Positions 1-10,992 of a stretch of DNA of 64,000 nt are shown piece by piece. Under the pieces are notes generated by a model that was given only the letters and a program-made list of their open reading frames with translations, was not told the origin of the DNA and did not search any database. Position numbers and translations under genes: made by a program. Source of the stretch: Lantana camara (lineage: Eukaryota; Streptophyta; Magnoliopsida; Lamiales; Verbenaceae); NCBI GenBank assembly GCA_037501455.1, contig CM074855.1:36923001-36987000 (forward strand), in the 5' to 3' direction. Positions within the stretch are counted from its first letter, which is position 1; the number at the start of each line of letters is the position of its first letter.

Positions 1-1573
1 CTTTGGGAATTGTTCTTAAGAGAGAAAAAAGGTAAGCCCAAAGACCTCAAAAGGTTTGAGGACAAAACCCACCCCACAAATAGGAAGAAACGATCTGTTC
101 TGATAAAATGCAGCCAAACTAAGGAGATAGTACACGAGTAAACTTTCCTCCATCAATGCGTTCAAAACATGTTCCTAGATAGCCCACAAGATAATATGGT
201 TTACTCCATAAAATCTTCTTAGGTGGATATTGATCCATTTACCCATGAGGAGGCGTTGTCAAATTTGGAATCTGGGCAGTGAAAACAAATTATGTAATCT
301 AAAATGGATTCCATATATTTAAACTAAGTTTGGACCTTAGTTAATTACTTGATAGGATCAAGCTTGTCTTATCAATATGAGATTGATGAAGACATAAATA
401 TGGAACATCCATGGATTTCATATTTAGTGGGAGTAAGCAAAAGGTTTGCATACTCCAAATGATCAATTTTCAAAACTGAACTAAGCTTCTAGGAATTAGA
501 GTATTCGAATTAGTAAAATAGTCAAAGTTGTTTGACCTAAAATTCGAGCATAATGTGTACGAGAAAGTGTTAGAGACTAAAAGTTCAACTTTTGGTACTT
601 TGCGAAGATGACATCCTCCTCATTGCGAATACGAAGGATGACATATAAGTCACCAAAGCGTGGTTGGGAACCATTTTGAGATGAAAGATCTTGGTGATAG
701 ATCCTACATTCTCGAGATAAATATCTACGGAGATAGATTTAAGAGAATGATTGGATTATCACAGTCAAGGTACATAGACAATGTACTAAAAGAGTTTAGT
801 ATGGAATATTCCTACAGAAATTCCAATGGACAATGGAACATCTCTTTTGAAGAGGATGTGTCCTGAAACAACTATGAGAAAGTTAGAAAGTCCAAAACCC
901 TTTTTGGGAAAAGGGTGCATAATGTATACAAAGTTATGTACTTGACAAGATACGGTTTCCCACATAGTGTGATGGGCCTAGTCTGAATGTAACCTTAGAG
1001 AAGGTCACTGGATTGTTGTAAAAATACCCTCTGAGTACTTTAGAAGAAATTAGGATATATTTTAAGAGTCCAGCAAGATCTTATCATTAAAGGATTATTT
1101 GATTTAATCATTGCATCAAAACATAGATAATTATGGATCTATGAGAGAATACGTATTCTACCTGGAAGGCAGAACAGTGCTTTGGAAAGAGTTCCAATCA
1201 AGAGCAACTATAGATTCGACACAAAGTTGAATGCTTAGTCGTATTGAATACCACTAAGTTAAGTGTTTGGGTAAGAAACTCCATCTAATGGGTAGATGAA
1301 GTTCCTAGAATGAAACAACACCATTATCATATGGTATGATGAAATGGATGGTTGCTCGAGTAAGAGAACTGAGACCTCACCAAAGGGCCAGACGTTTGAT
1401 TATGAATCACGTGAATAAGGAAATCATGTTTCCTTAATGATGTGCAAATTAAAAACATTCACATCAGCAGAGAATATGGCAGATCCACTTTGGAAACGCC
1501 CAAAGTCAATAAGGCTCTAAAGGTACATCTTGGGAAGATGGGACCTAGAATGGACCTGAAAGGCTTTTATGTG
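1..1573 (+). pseudogene. COP1: decayed 3' part of a Ty1/copia pol (RT to RNase H)
   Basis: This is a remnant of the reverse transcriptase and RNase H region of a copia polyprotein. It lines up in order with the intact-frame copies COP2 and COP3: the stretch around 178-300 matches the start of their RT, 600-860 matches the part after the catalytic box (a readable piece at 660-866 contains FEMKDLGDRSYIL and SRYIDNVLKEF), and 1370-1570 matches the RNase H end (the 'agagaatatggcagatcc' stretch). Frameshifts, stops and deletions are dense. The catalytic YVDD box near 600 reads as a degenerate CEDD-like peptide. It runs straight into a purine tract and LTR, so it is the 3' end of a plus-strand element whose left part lies outside the window. 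It is far more decayed than COP2 or COP3, so it is the oldest layer here. No function is expected. Confidence 0.85.
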
Positions 1574-1585
1574 CAAGTGGGAGAT

Positions 1586-2725
1586 TGTTGGGAATAGTGC
1601 CCTAGAAAGCTGTTATGCTTTGGGACTTTCCTTATATGACAGACAATTTTTGAATAATATACGAATGATTGTAATCACAGGCGAACACTTCTTATATGCC
1701 ATTACATGTTTTGAGTGTTTCCATTACGTGCTCATGTCTAGAACTCCCCTAATCCGATAAGGCCTTTAAGAACTTTGTCATTATGGGAATGACACATAAA
1801 ATAAGTTCTTAACTCCATAAGCGAGGATTAGAAACTTCTCCAAGTCAATGAGGCCGATAGATAGTCTGAGTGTCGACTTTGCCTCTGTTGAGACTTGTTT
1901 GTATAGTTGTGTCCTTAAGAAGGATCATCCTGTTTCATGGGGTGAAAAGTGCATAAGTTGATGCATACACAGTACACAAGTGTGCTTGTTGTAAGAACAA
2001 GTTCATTTAGAGTGCCCCACGTGAGAAGATTCCTAAATGGGAAAGGGCGTTACTAGAACTTCCAAATTAGGAAATATCTCACATGTCAATGACGTGAGGA
2101 ATTAATCCTTAGACTTGAGATTCCATATTGTCTCATATGAGCTAACTCTGTAATCTTTGATATAGCCTCAAAAGGGAATCACCGTATAGACACCTGAACC
2201 ACGGCCTATGTTAGGATTACACAAGTGGCATATGCGAATTGTCGGAATCAATAAAGGACCTACACTTGTTGTAGGCAAGATGATCTCTTATTACACAAGT
2301 CATTCATGTTCCATCTTAAAATCCTTGCGCAAGGTGGTTAGATCAAGACATCAAGAAAATGGGGTTTTCCTGGATTGAGATCAAATGGAATATGAAGGGA
2401 ACTTTGTTTTAAGATTAAGATTAGTAGGGCTCTGTATATTCCCATGCCCTAGATTTTAATCGAGAGATAGGATGATAGGAGGATCGTATCCCACTTGATG
2501 TCATTGACTTTTCAGGTTCTCTCGAATATATATTCACATTTCGGGTAGGGTCACACACTTGTTGCTAGACTATGGTCGTGTGATCTGTGAGGTACATAAT
2601 TAATAAAGTGTATTAATTAATTAGGCTCACTGCTAACTAAAATTGTACCTAGAGGGTCATACACAAATACCGGGTTCAAAGGGTATTGTTAGAAAGATCA
2701 AATAATTGATCGAAACGAGACCACA
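1586..2725 (+). repeat. COP1 3' LTR, first part only
   Basis: The LTR starts TGTTGGGAATAGTGCCC directly after the polypurine tract at 1573-1585 (caagtgggagat). It follows the COP2/COP3 LTRs through their main landmarks: the 'cacagacaat' segment, the 'aagaaggatcatcc' segment near 1917, the 'aagattcctaaatggg' segment near 2025, and the 'acctagagggtcat' segment near 2647. It is cut at 2725 by insertion of GAG-A. The remaining part, which would carry the G-boxes and TATA, was not found on the far side because that side is rearranged. Confidence 0.85.
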
Positions 2726-5700
2726 TGTAACATCCCGCTCGTCCGACCGTACAGGTCCGTTGTAACGAGAGAGACTTGAGCGCATTTTAAGTATTTATTT
2801 ATGCGACTTATGCATTTATTATATTATTTATGTGATAATAATTGTATTATGTGAATTTATATTTGAACCTTATATCCTATATTTGAACGTTTATACTCTA
2901 TTTGTTTCGTTTATAATCCGTTTGTGTTTTTGTATTCTAACTTTTGTGATTACGTGATATGCATGAATTATATATGTTATGAACTTGTTTGCATGTTTTT
3001 TTTATTTTTTTAAGTTCGTTTGTTACGGTTTTCGAACCGTTTTATTTGTTAAGGGACTCGAGGGCCTAACACGTTTTAGCACACCTCGGGTTCCGGAAGA
3101 CCTATCTCGAGATCGGGAATTCGGATTCAAATTCTGGAAGTGACGTCGGATTGTAAAGAAGAAAGAAAGACAAGAAATCTGGCCTCATATTTTTCTAAGC
3201 CCGTTTGATCCCCCGAATTTCGCCCGTAACGTGACCCCGTGTGATAGATTTGCGACCCTCGCATGTTTTGCTCATAACTGACCTGTTTCTTATCCGAATC
3301 GACCTGTTTTTGAACCCATTTTCTTCTCTCTTAACCATCTATCACTCTCTCCCTCTCTCACTTCGGTTCAACCCAGGAGAGAAGAAGAACAGAAGCAGAA
3401 TCGAAGCAACAAAGGGAGAAAGGAGCAGGGAAATAGGGCACTAATCACTTTTGCGGATTTTGAGCTCATTCAACCTCAGATTCTCGTCAAATTCGAAAGA
3501 TAAGTATATTTTTGTGATCTCCATCTCCTTATCTTTCTTTTGCACCTGGTTTTATTCATTTTCATAGAGATTCAAACATGTTATGGTCATGTGTATGAGT
3601 AGTTAGGTTAAATAATTCATTTGATGAATTCTTGCATATTCTTGTTTTAGAGCTGAATATATGATCATTATAACTTGCTTGTTTTATTTTTATGCATGAA
3701 TTTCATGGAAAATGTGCTGAATATCGAACCACCATTGTTGAACTCCTTGAAAGCTTGATGAATATTTGAAAATATGCTTCTTTTGCCTTTAATCTTGTTT
3801 CTCCTTTGTTGCGGCGTGAATTGTGGTTGTTGTGTGTTATTTTTGCTATTTTTTCCTTGCCTTAGTTTCTGGTTCACGTACTGCTACTGCTGCTGCCATG
3901 GAAGCTCGAGGGAAACAGGGTTGATTTTGGAGAAGATGATGTTTCGGTGCGAGGTAGCGGGCTTTACCTCGCTTAGGCTTTGTGAGGGTAATGGGCATTA
4001 CCCCCCCATGTCTTCTTTGGAGCTGATGCTCCTGACCTCCTTAACGGGGGTTACTCCAACCCTTTGAAGGATTGGTAACCCCCGTTACCCCCTCTCTTTT
4101 GGTTGATTTCGTGGAGTGTTGTTTGATTCATTTTCGTTTTCGTTTCGTTGTTTTTTTCTTACTTCGTTTATGATTTTAGTTGATCTCTCCCACCCCGATT
4201 ATGATCCTAATATGTTAAGGTGTTAGTTTACAATATGTTTTGTTAATTGTTTGATTTTATTGCCTTGTTTAATAAGTGAAAACGTGACGTAATTGCATGA
4301 ACGTTTAAATGTACGTGTGATGCTTTCTTATATTCTTTTGCCTTGTTTATGATATTCAAACGCATGAGTGCATATGATATGTTATAACATGATGTGTTAG
4401 GATCGATGTGCTAGATTTATGGATTTATTTGATGTGAATTCGATGCTTTCATGCGCGATATATGAAGTTATATGCTCTCTAACGTGCGTGTGTGTATGAA
4501 TACCTTGTTTCCTTCCCTCGTGTGATATCTGTTTACTTCTTTTGTGATATAAATGATTTGGTAACATGTTAAATGCCCTGTCATGTTCGTTATGTGAACT
4601 TTGTGAATTTGTTTAACGTGAAATAGGTGACATATGATCCGATATGATTCAATATGGCATTATATGACCTAAATGCTCTCTTGTTGCACTCTTTATGCAT
4701 CATTAGCATCCATATACATTTGTCGAGCGTCTAATTGGTGCATTTTGAGTCTAAGTTCATCATTTGCTCTTTTTTTTTTGTCCTTAGGTTCGTTCTGTGG
4801 GTGACGAGGAGGTTTCTTAGTTGTGTTTTGGTTCGTTCAGTTCGGATTGGTCGACAAGGTGAGGTTTTCTTTCTTTTAGTTAATACGACCTATATCCCTA
4901 CGTGTATTTTGAGGCCCGCATGCAAATTATCTATATATATATGTATTTAGATACGTGTTTGAATATGTATTTTGTGGGAATTAGCCCTTTTTGTCATGAA
5001 ACACTTTTGAAAATGCTTTTATACGTATGCATATTTTCGTTCGTTTGATTTGGAAAAAAGGGTTGGGGTGTGTGTTTTCGAAAATAGTGAGTTATGACTT
5101 TGAAATATAAGTCCGATTTTTGAAAATTTTGATTTTTTAAACTATGATTTTCGAACAATTTGAACAATTAGAAGGCCTCCGGAGATTTGTGCAAAGGAGC
5201 CCCGGGACGGCATTGGGTCGTCGAGTCACTCCCGAGTATGGTCTCCAACTTATAGGATCAACACGGAACCCACTATGAGTTTAGTGGGGGATGGAATCCT
5301 TGGGCATGAGTGTCATGAAACTCACGATCCTAACTTGAGAAACCGATGGTTAGGGTACGATCGACCCTTCCATCACCGGAGGAGAGGCATGTGTGTTCGA
5401 ATTATGTTTTAGTTTGAATTTTGATTTCGGTTTTGTTTATGAATGGAGTTAGGTGGTTTGAAACTCGTACTCACCGAGTTGTGTGATTTAATTTATGAAC
5501 TTAATTTGTGAAACGGGAGTGGACTTCTAATTATTAAAATTGGACGATTTTGGCCTTCGGCCTTAAACCTTTTTTTCTTTATATGTATTATCACGGGCTA
5601 AAATGATTTGGAATGCAAAAACCACGCCCCTGTTCATGAATTTTTCTATTTTGAATATGCTTTGCTTTATGTATATGTATGTGTGAGTGTGTTAGCCCCT

Positions 5701-6204
5701 CACCATTCTTTAGGACTGACCCTCCTCGTTGTTTAGTTTCTCCCCTTTGGTTATTGAGTTTGTAGGTTCAGGTTCCGGTTCGAGCTAGGCGGTAGTTTCT
5801 TTTGAGTTGTTATAGTCTAGTTCGGGTCTTTTGCATCTTTACTTTTCTGCATTGGTACTACGTATAAATATGTATAAGATATTTATGAAATTTATTTAAG
5901 TATGATTAGAAATTTGAAATTGGATCTTGTATGATTTGTTTGGCCTTGGATGGGCATAATGAGTATAATTTGTAATAATTCGAGCATGTATGTTTGTATT
6001 TGAATCCTGGTACTTCCCATTTGATATCGATTTATTTTGCGCACTTTCTATTAGGGTCTGGACCGCCTAGCTAGCGTGTGTGTTTTTGTCTGTCACATTT
6101 TCGCTATAACTTGGTGAGTGTGCGGAGTTTTCATTTCGTTACATGTGTCGGCCTATAGTGCGGGCGTGGGGAGGGGGTAGTGCTCTGCGCTCCAGGGTGC
6201 TACA
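2726..6204 (+). repeat. GAG-A 5' LTR (3479 bp)
   Basis: It begins TGTAACATCCCGCTCGTCC and ends GGGTGCTACA, just before the PBS. The same start recurs at 32404, 44216, 48981 and 54114, and on the minus strand at 31189; the same end recurs at 48099, 52963 and 57103. Landmarks shared with sister LTRs are a palindrome cluster (3986-4091), a 'cgagcgtctaattgg' segment near 4723, and a 'ggagccccgggacgg' segment near 5200. Open frames within it (for example 3774-4067) are not conserved in sister LTRs and are not called. The splice-donor-like site seen in sister LTRs is altered here (3499-3503). Confidence 0.9.
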
Positions 6205-6212
6205 TCCTAAAG

Positions 6213-6224
6213 TGGTATCAGAGC
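6213..6224 (+). other. GAG-A primer binding site (initiator tRNA-Met)
   Basis: TGGTATCAGAGC lies 8 bases after the LTR end. This is the usual plant PBS complementary to the 3' end of initiator methionine tRNA, where minus-strand DNA synthesis is primed. Confidence 0.9.
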
Positions 6225-6420
6225 TCTTGGTTGCAAAACCGGAGCTCAAGTGTCGTGTCAAGTCTGTCTAGGTTGTTCAGCTTAGGATTATGTGTTTGTT
6301 CGCATTCATTCTCACTTTTATGTGAATTATTTGTAATATTCGTGTCAATGGTGCACATGGACATGCACTTACTAATCGACATGCACCTATATCTCTATTG
6401 TAACTTTTGAGATTTTCAGG

Positions 6421-7447
6421 ATGCCACCTATAGATCCGATAACAACCTTGTACTGGGAGTTTGGGATTTTCAACCCTCCCCAATTCCGAGGAGGTGATGA
6501 CATTGAGGCCGAGGAATGACTCTCGGGGATAGAAGGAATATTTGGAGTGTGGCCCTGTGATCCTCAAAGCAAAGTCCGTCTAGCTACATTACTTCTTCAA
6601 GGACAAGAAAATCTGTGGTGGTCAAGAGTTACTCAACAACTAAGGTCAATCGGGGGAGAATTGACGTGGGAGGTATTTGTTTAAGAATTTAGAAAGAGAT
6701 TTACACCCGCCATTCTACAAGAATGAAGACTTAAAGAATTTCTCACCCTTAAACAAGAAGACAAAACCGTTATGGAATATTTGGAGGAGCTCGAGAGGTT
6801 GGGTGTCTACGTACCCTTTATCAAAAGTGATGATCGGTTCAAGGCTAAGTACTTTATGGATAGCCTTTGGGACGAGTTCAAAGGGCCTTCGGGACGAGTT
6901 CAAAGAGGCTTTGATCGGAAGGGATACAAGAACTTTGAATCAAGCTATCGAGAAAGCACTGCGGGTTGAAACTCGATGGATGGCAAGAAAAGGGCATGAA
7001 GAGAATGCACCAGAACAACCATTTGGGTTCGGATCATGTTCTAATTTACAAGTTGAAGAGAGACTGATTCGATAAGATGTACCGACCGAGAAAAGAAGTC
7101 ACAAGAAGAACTCTAAGGCCCGGAAGACCCCTTGGTCCGAGAGAGAATTCCCACCGTGTGCACATTGCCGAGAGGCCAACCACACTTACGAGGGATGTTG
7201 GATTCGGTTAAAGAGATGCTATTCTTGCGGGTCTTCAGAGCACAAATTCCCAGATTGTGATCATTCGAGGGTTAACAAACAAAGAAGAAGGAATCAAAGG
7301 CTTCAAGTTGGTGACCAAATAAACCTGGGAATTGAGGTAATTACATTAATGGCATCACATTCATGCATATTTAATCTTGGGGAAACCCTCTTTTGTGTTA
7401 CCTTTCCTTCTTTGTTGCTCCTTAGTACTTGCTCGTTGCTTGCCTAG
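6421..7447 (+). pseudogene. GAG-A gag (Ty3/gypsy-type capsid and nucleocapsid), broken
   Basis: The ATG at 6421 starts MPPIDP and follows TTTTCAGG directly. The first third carries a Retrotrans_gag-type capsid segment, with WEFGIFNPPQFRGG near the start and YLEELERLGVYVPF around residue 120. Near the end are two CCHC zinc knuckles (C-X2-C-X4-H-X4-C), at about 7160-7201 (CAHCREANHTYEGC) and 7220-7261 (CYSCGSSEHKFPDC). Such knuckles bind RNA for packaging. Breaks are in-frame stops near 6517, 6682 and 6724, and a 22-bp tandem duplication (6869-6912) that shifts the frame; the second part reads on from there, with one more stop at 7073. After the knuckles the frame reaches SHSCIFNLGETLF, then a hydrophobic tail, and stops at 7445-7447. 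That box resembles a degenerate protease start (see findings). No pol follows. Confidence 0.8.
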
Positions 7448-7989
7448 TTGTTCTTTGCACTTGTTGCTTTTCTTGCGGGAACTCTCTTTTTGAAGAGAGT
7501 TAGTAAGTTGAGAGCTCGGGTATTTGTGAGTTGTGAGGGCTGAGGTTGTTGGTGTTCCCTTGAAGGCACCTTATTGAGGTAAAGGAGTACCTTAAGCGTT
7601 GGTTGGTTGTTCGAGTGACGCGTTGAGCTAGGGGTTGTTGCTAGGAGGTCCGTTCGGGACTCAGCGATATTTTCGGGTAATAGATTGAAGGCTAACCCAT
7701 TTATATCCTTTGTGGAAGCAATTGGTTAATCCGGGACGGTGAGATGAGCTACGTGACTTACATTTGTGATAACCGAAGGATCGAGTTAAGCTCAAGGAGA
7801 CGAAAATCGTGGTAAGACTTTCTCGATGTTTCTTGAGGGTTGGAATTCGTTACCACCCAAGAGGGACATTGAGGTTGCCGTGGTCTTTATCCCGGAGTTA
7901 AACCTTGTTCGAAGATTCCCTACCGGATGACTCTAGTATGGTTGTTGGAGTTGGAGGCATGGTCGGACGAGCTCTTAGATGGTGGTTTC
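7448..7989 (+). other. GAG-A non-coding tail, left part
   Basis: No coding sequence was found. The stretch aligns loosely with 53310-53600 of GAG-B (for example 'agttgtgagggc' near 7530 and 'ggaggtccgtt' near 7650), so it belongs to the family and is not a random insert. It is cut at 7989 by COP2; its last five bases, GTTTC (7985-7989), are the COP2 target-site duplication. The tail resumes at 31525. Confidence 0.7.
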
Positions 7990-9148
7990 TGTTAGGAGTA
8001 GTACCCTGAAAGCCGATGTAATAGTCAGCTTTAGTACTTTCCTTTTTGTAAATCACAGACAATCTTTGAGTAATACGAATTAAGGCAACACTTTTTTATT
8101 TGCTCTTGTTTGATTGTATGTTTGCTTTTGACTACCCATGTATAAGAACTCCTCTAATCAATATGACTTATAGGACTCAACCATTTAGGCGAAGTGGTTT
8201 ATGCGATTAGCCCTATATCACATAAGTCATGATTAAAAATCACTCCAAGCTGATGAGTCCTACAGGCAGTGGGAGTGTCAACCTGACTCGTTCGAGGCTT
8301 GCTCGTGTGATCACGCTCTTAAGAAGGACCACCTTCTTTCATGGGATGCAAAGTGTATAATTGATACGTACGTGATACATGGGGGTGCTTGCTTATTCTA
8401 AGTACGTACACTAAGGTGTCCCGTGTGAGAAGATTCCTAAATGGGAAAGGAACTTTCTATATCTAAAAATAGAAACTTCCAGATTAGGAAATATCTCACG
8501 AGTCATTGATGTGATTAAGTGATCCGTAGACTTGAGGTTCCATTGATACTTTATGAGCTAACTCTGTAGTCTTAGGTGTAAGCTTTAAAGGGTGTCGCCT
8601 TAGACAACTGATTCAAGCCTTATGTTGGGGATGCACAAGTGGCACATGAAAGTATATGAGAATCGATAAAGCACCTACAGTTGCGTGAGCAAGTTGATAT
8701 CTTATTGAGTAAGTCGTTCATATGCCATCTAGAGTCCTTGGCCAAGGCAGTGGATCAAGACATCAAGAAAAGAGTTTTTTGGACTGAGATCAAATGGATA
8801 TGAAATGCACATAACATTAAGATCGAGATTATTAGGGTTCTAATTATTCCCTTACCGTAGATCTTGGTTGAGAGATGGGATGTAGGAGGATTGTATCTCA
8901 CATGAATCAATAACTTAAAGGTTCTGTCGAATCTAGACATTCTTATTCAGCTAGGGATCAAACACCTGTTGCTAGACTTTGGTTGTTTGATCTGTGGACT
9001 CATTAATTAATTAGGGAATTAAATAATTAGGGCCACTTTTAATTGAATTAAGAACCTAGAGGGTCACACACAACAACCCGGTCACGTGGGTTAACGGTTG
9101 AATCGATTAAACGAGTTGCTCGAACCATTATGAGAATGGTGGGATCCA

Positions 9149-9204
9149 CACGTGTGAAACACACGTGTGGAACACGTGTATGACACGTGTCCTTATGACA
9201 CGTG
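9149..9204 (+). promoter_or_regulatory. Array of five G-boxes (CACGTG) in COP2 U3
   Basis: CACGTG occurs at 9149, 9162, 9173, 9184 and 9199, mostly as ACACGTGT, about 340-390 bp upstream of the TATA box. G-boxes are bound by plant bZIP and bHLH factors, and ACGT-core repeats are known in ABA and stress promoters. That they drive this LTR is inference. Confidence 0.6.
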
Positions 9205-9517
9205 TGTATATGTGTATATATTAAATAATTAATGTGTTAATTATTTAATGGACTTTGATTTAATTTTAAATTAATATTAAAGTCCTAATTTGGAGAATTA
9301 AAGTCTAATAAATAATTAATTATGAATTAATTAATTATTAGTCTTCAAGTTATTTATTATTTAATAAATAAAGTAAAATAAAATATCTAAGAGAGTTAGA
9401 TATTATTCTTGCTTGACAAGTTGATCAAAAGGAGACTTTTGGTCAAAGTAAGAGACTTGGTCTCCAAGCAAGAAATCCCTTACCAAAAGGGTTTAGGAAA
9501 CCTTGCTCAACAAACAA

Positions 9518-9546
9518 AGGGGTTCGAACCCCTTGCCTATTTATAC
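9518..9546 (+). promoter_or_regulatory. COP2 core promoter: TATA box preceded by a 16-bp palindrome
   Basis: TATTTATA is at 9538-9545. Five bases upstream of it is a perfect 16-bp palindrome, AGGGGTTCGAACCCCT (9518-9533). The palindrome contains GGTTCGAACC, which matches the RNA polymerase III B-box consensus GGTTCGANNCC; a match in a palindrome may be coincidence. The partner LTR keeps TATTTATA near 26795. Confidence 0.55.
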
Positions 9547-9881
9547 AAAATTTCTCCTTCTCGAAATATTATACACTAATCCCCAAAGCCTAAACATCGA
9601 ATATAGAACTAGTATCCTCCCTATTCGGATCGTGATCGCGGTTGGTGGACTAATTCTCTAGAGGGCTACTATCATGAAGTCTTGAAAGATTCGAAGGAGG
9701 TTTTGGGGATCAAGCCGCGTGAAGAGAATTCTTGGGCAGCTGTAACGTGTCAAGAAAGCTACTATCTAAGTGAGTTTCTTGATCTCTACGAATTTGGGAA
9801 TAGGAATTGCAATATTTGATTCTAACTTATTGGGAAAAATTTTAAATTTCCTCTGCGTTTCTGTCTCGTTTTCCCAATAAG

Positions 9882-9894
9882 TGGTGTCAGAGCC
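9882..9894 (+). other. COP2 primer binding site (initiator tRNA-Met)
   Basis: TGGTGTCAGAGCC lies 2 bases after the LTR end. It differs from the usual TGGTATCAGAGCC by one base (A to G). Confidence 0.85.
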
Positions 9895-10237
9895 ACCATA
9901 CAAGGCCTATTTCTGATTCGTCTCAATTATTCTGAATTTGGTAGAAATTCTTAGGCGTAGATGTGAATTGAGTATTCTTGAGTTCATTTAGAAAGCCTGA
10001 AATACGAAACTGTATTTTTCGTAAAAGTTTTGGAAAACTATTTTCTTAAATCGTGTTTTTGAAACACTATTTTGGTTGAAATCTGTTTAAATCGTAATTT
10101 TAATTTTGGATTGAATTGGTTTTTGGGAAACCTGAGAGAAATGCGAAACGAAAATCCAGGATTGGGACGTGCCAACGTGTAGCACGCCCCAAACCCACGA
10201 GCACCTCCCGCAACTGTGCGGGAGCCGCCTAGACAAG
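9895..10237 (+). other. COP2 leader, left part
   Basis: This is untranslated leader between PBS and gag. It matches the reverse complement of the COP3 leader next to its PBS (about 18000-18280). It contains a GC-rich hairpin with arms CTCCCGC and GCGGGAG (10205-10224). It is cut by COP3; ACAAG at 10233-10237 is the target-site duplication. The leader resumes at 19490. Confidence 0.75.
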
Positions 10238-10623
10238 TGTTAGAAATGGAATTAGAAAAGCAGCGGAAATTTAAAAAAATTTCCAACAAAAGGATCTTGG
10301 ACTCGCAATCGTGTATCCAAATTCGTAGAGATTAGAAACTTACTTTTCAATAATCTTTCTTGAAGCGTTTCAAGCCACCCAAGAACGCTCTTCTCGCGGC
10401 TTGATCCCCTCTCCTTGGCAAAACTCGAATCTTCAAAACTTCTAACTTGAAGCTCTCTAGAGATAGTCCACCAACTTGACTACAATCTAACTAGTAAGGA
10501 TGCTAGTTCTCTAGTTAGTGTTTAGGCTTAACCTAGGGTTTGATTTATCTTGGAGAAAGGATGGTGTTCAACACATGAACCAAAATAATTGCCAATTACT
10601 CTCTAAGGGGAGCATGAGCTCCC

Positions 10624-10633
10624 CTATATATAG
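10624..10633 (-). promoter_or_regulatory. COP3 TATA box, 3' LTR only
   Basis: CTATATATAG on the minus strand. A near-palindrome (AGGGGAGC and GCTCCCCT arms, about 10606-10625) lies just downstream in the direction of transcription. The corresponding region is deleted from the 5' LTR, so any transcript from this promoter would read out of the element toward lower coordinates. Confidence 0.6.
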
Positions 10634-10960
10634 GAAAGGGAGGGGTGACCGAAAATCCTAGTCCTTATGGACTAAGGTTTGGTCCCTCTCTCCTATTACT
10701 TGATCATCAAGTAATTTCCAACTTTGACTTTGAATTCTAATTCAAATCAACTTTTAAGAGAGCTAAAAATATCCAAACCCTTTTGGATATTATTATACTT
10801 TATTTATTAAAATAAATAACTTATTTATCTAATTAATTAATTCATAATTAATTAACTAGAATATTTTTTCTCCAAAATAAGACTTTCTTTTTAATTCAAA
10901 ATTAAACCAAAGTCTATTAAATAATTAATAAATTAATTATTTAATATTTAATCAAATAAA

Positions 10961-10992
10961 CACGTGTGGCACACGTGTCCCAATGACACGTG
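10961..10992 (-). promoter_or_regulatory. Three G-boxes (CACGTG) in COP3 U3
   Basis: CACGTG occurs at 10961, 10972 and 10987, upstream of the TATA box on the minus strand. This is the same arrangement as the five-copy arrays of COP2, with fewer copies. Confidence 0.55.

Larger units (their letters stand above)
7990..9879 (+). repeat. COP2 5' LTR (1890 bp)
   Basis: It starts TGTTAGGAGTAGTACCC and ends TTCCCAATA; the partner 3' LTR ends TTCCCAACA, so the final CA has become TA. It holds five G-boxes (9149-9204), a TATA box (9538-9545) and AT-rich imperfect palindromes (about 9215-9380). By position relative to the TATA box, U3 is roughly 7990-9565 and R/U5 follows. Confidence 0.92.

Noticed and set aside
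1569..1760. Small frame across the COP1 PPT and LTR start
   Set aside because: It spans the PPT/LTR junction, which is non-coding in COP2 and COP3.
3774..4067. 97-codon frame with a hydrophobic start in the GAG-A LTR, signal-peptide-like
   Set aside because: The sister LTR (from 33482) keeps only a short part of it, and it overlaps the palindrome cluster.
6213..6224. tRNA-like sequences at PBS sites (also 9882, 18281, 48108) as possible tRNA genes
   Set aside because: Only 12-16 bases match the tRNA 3' end. There is no cloverleaf; these are primer binding sites.
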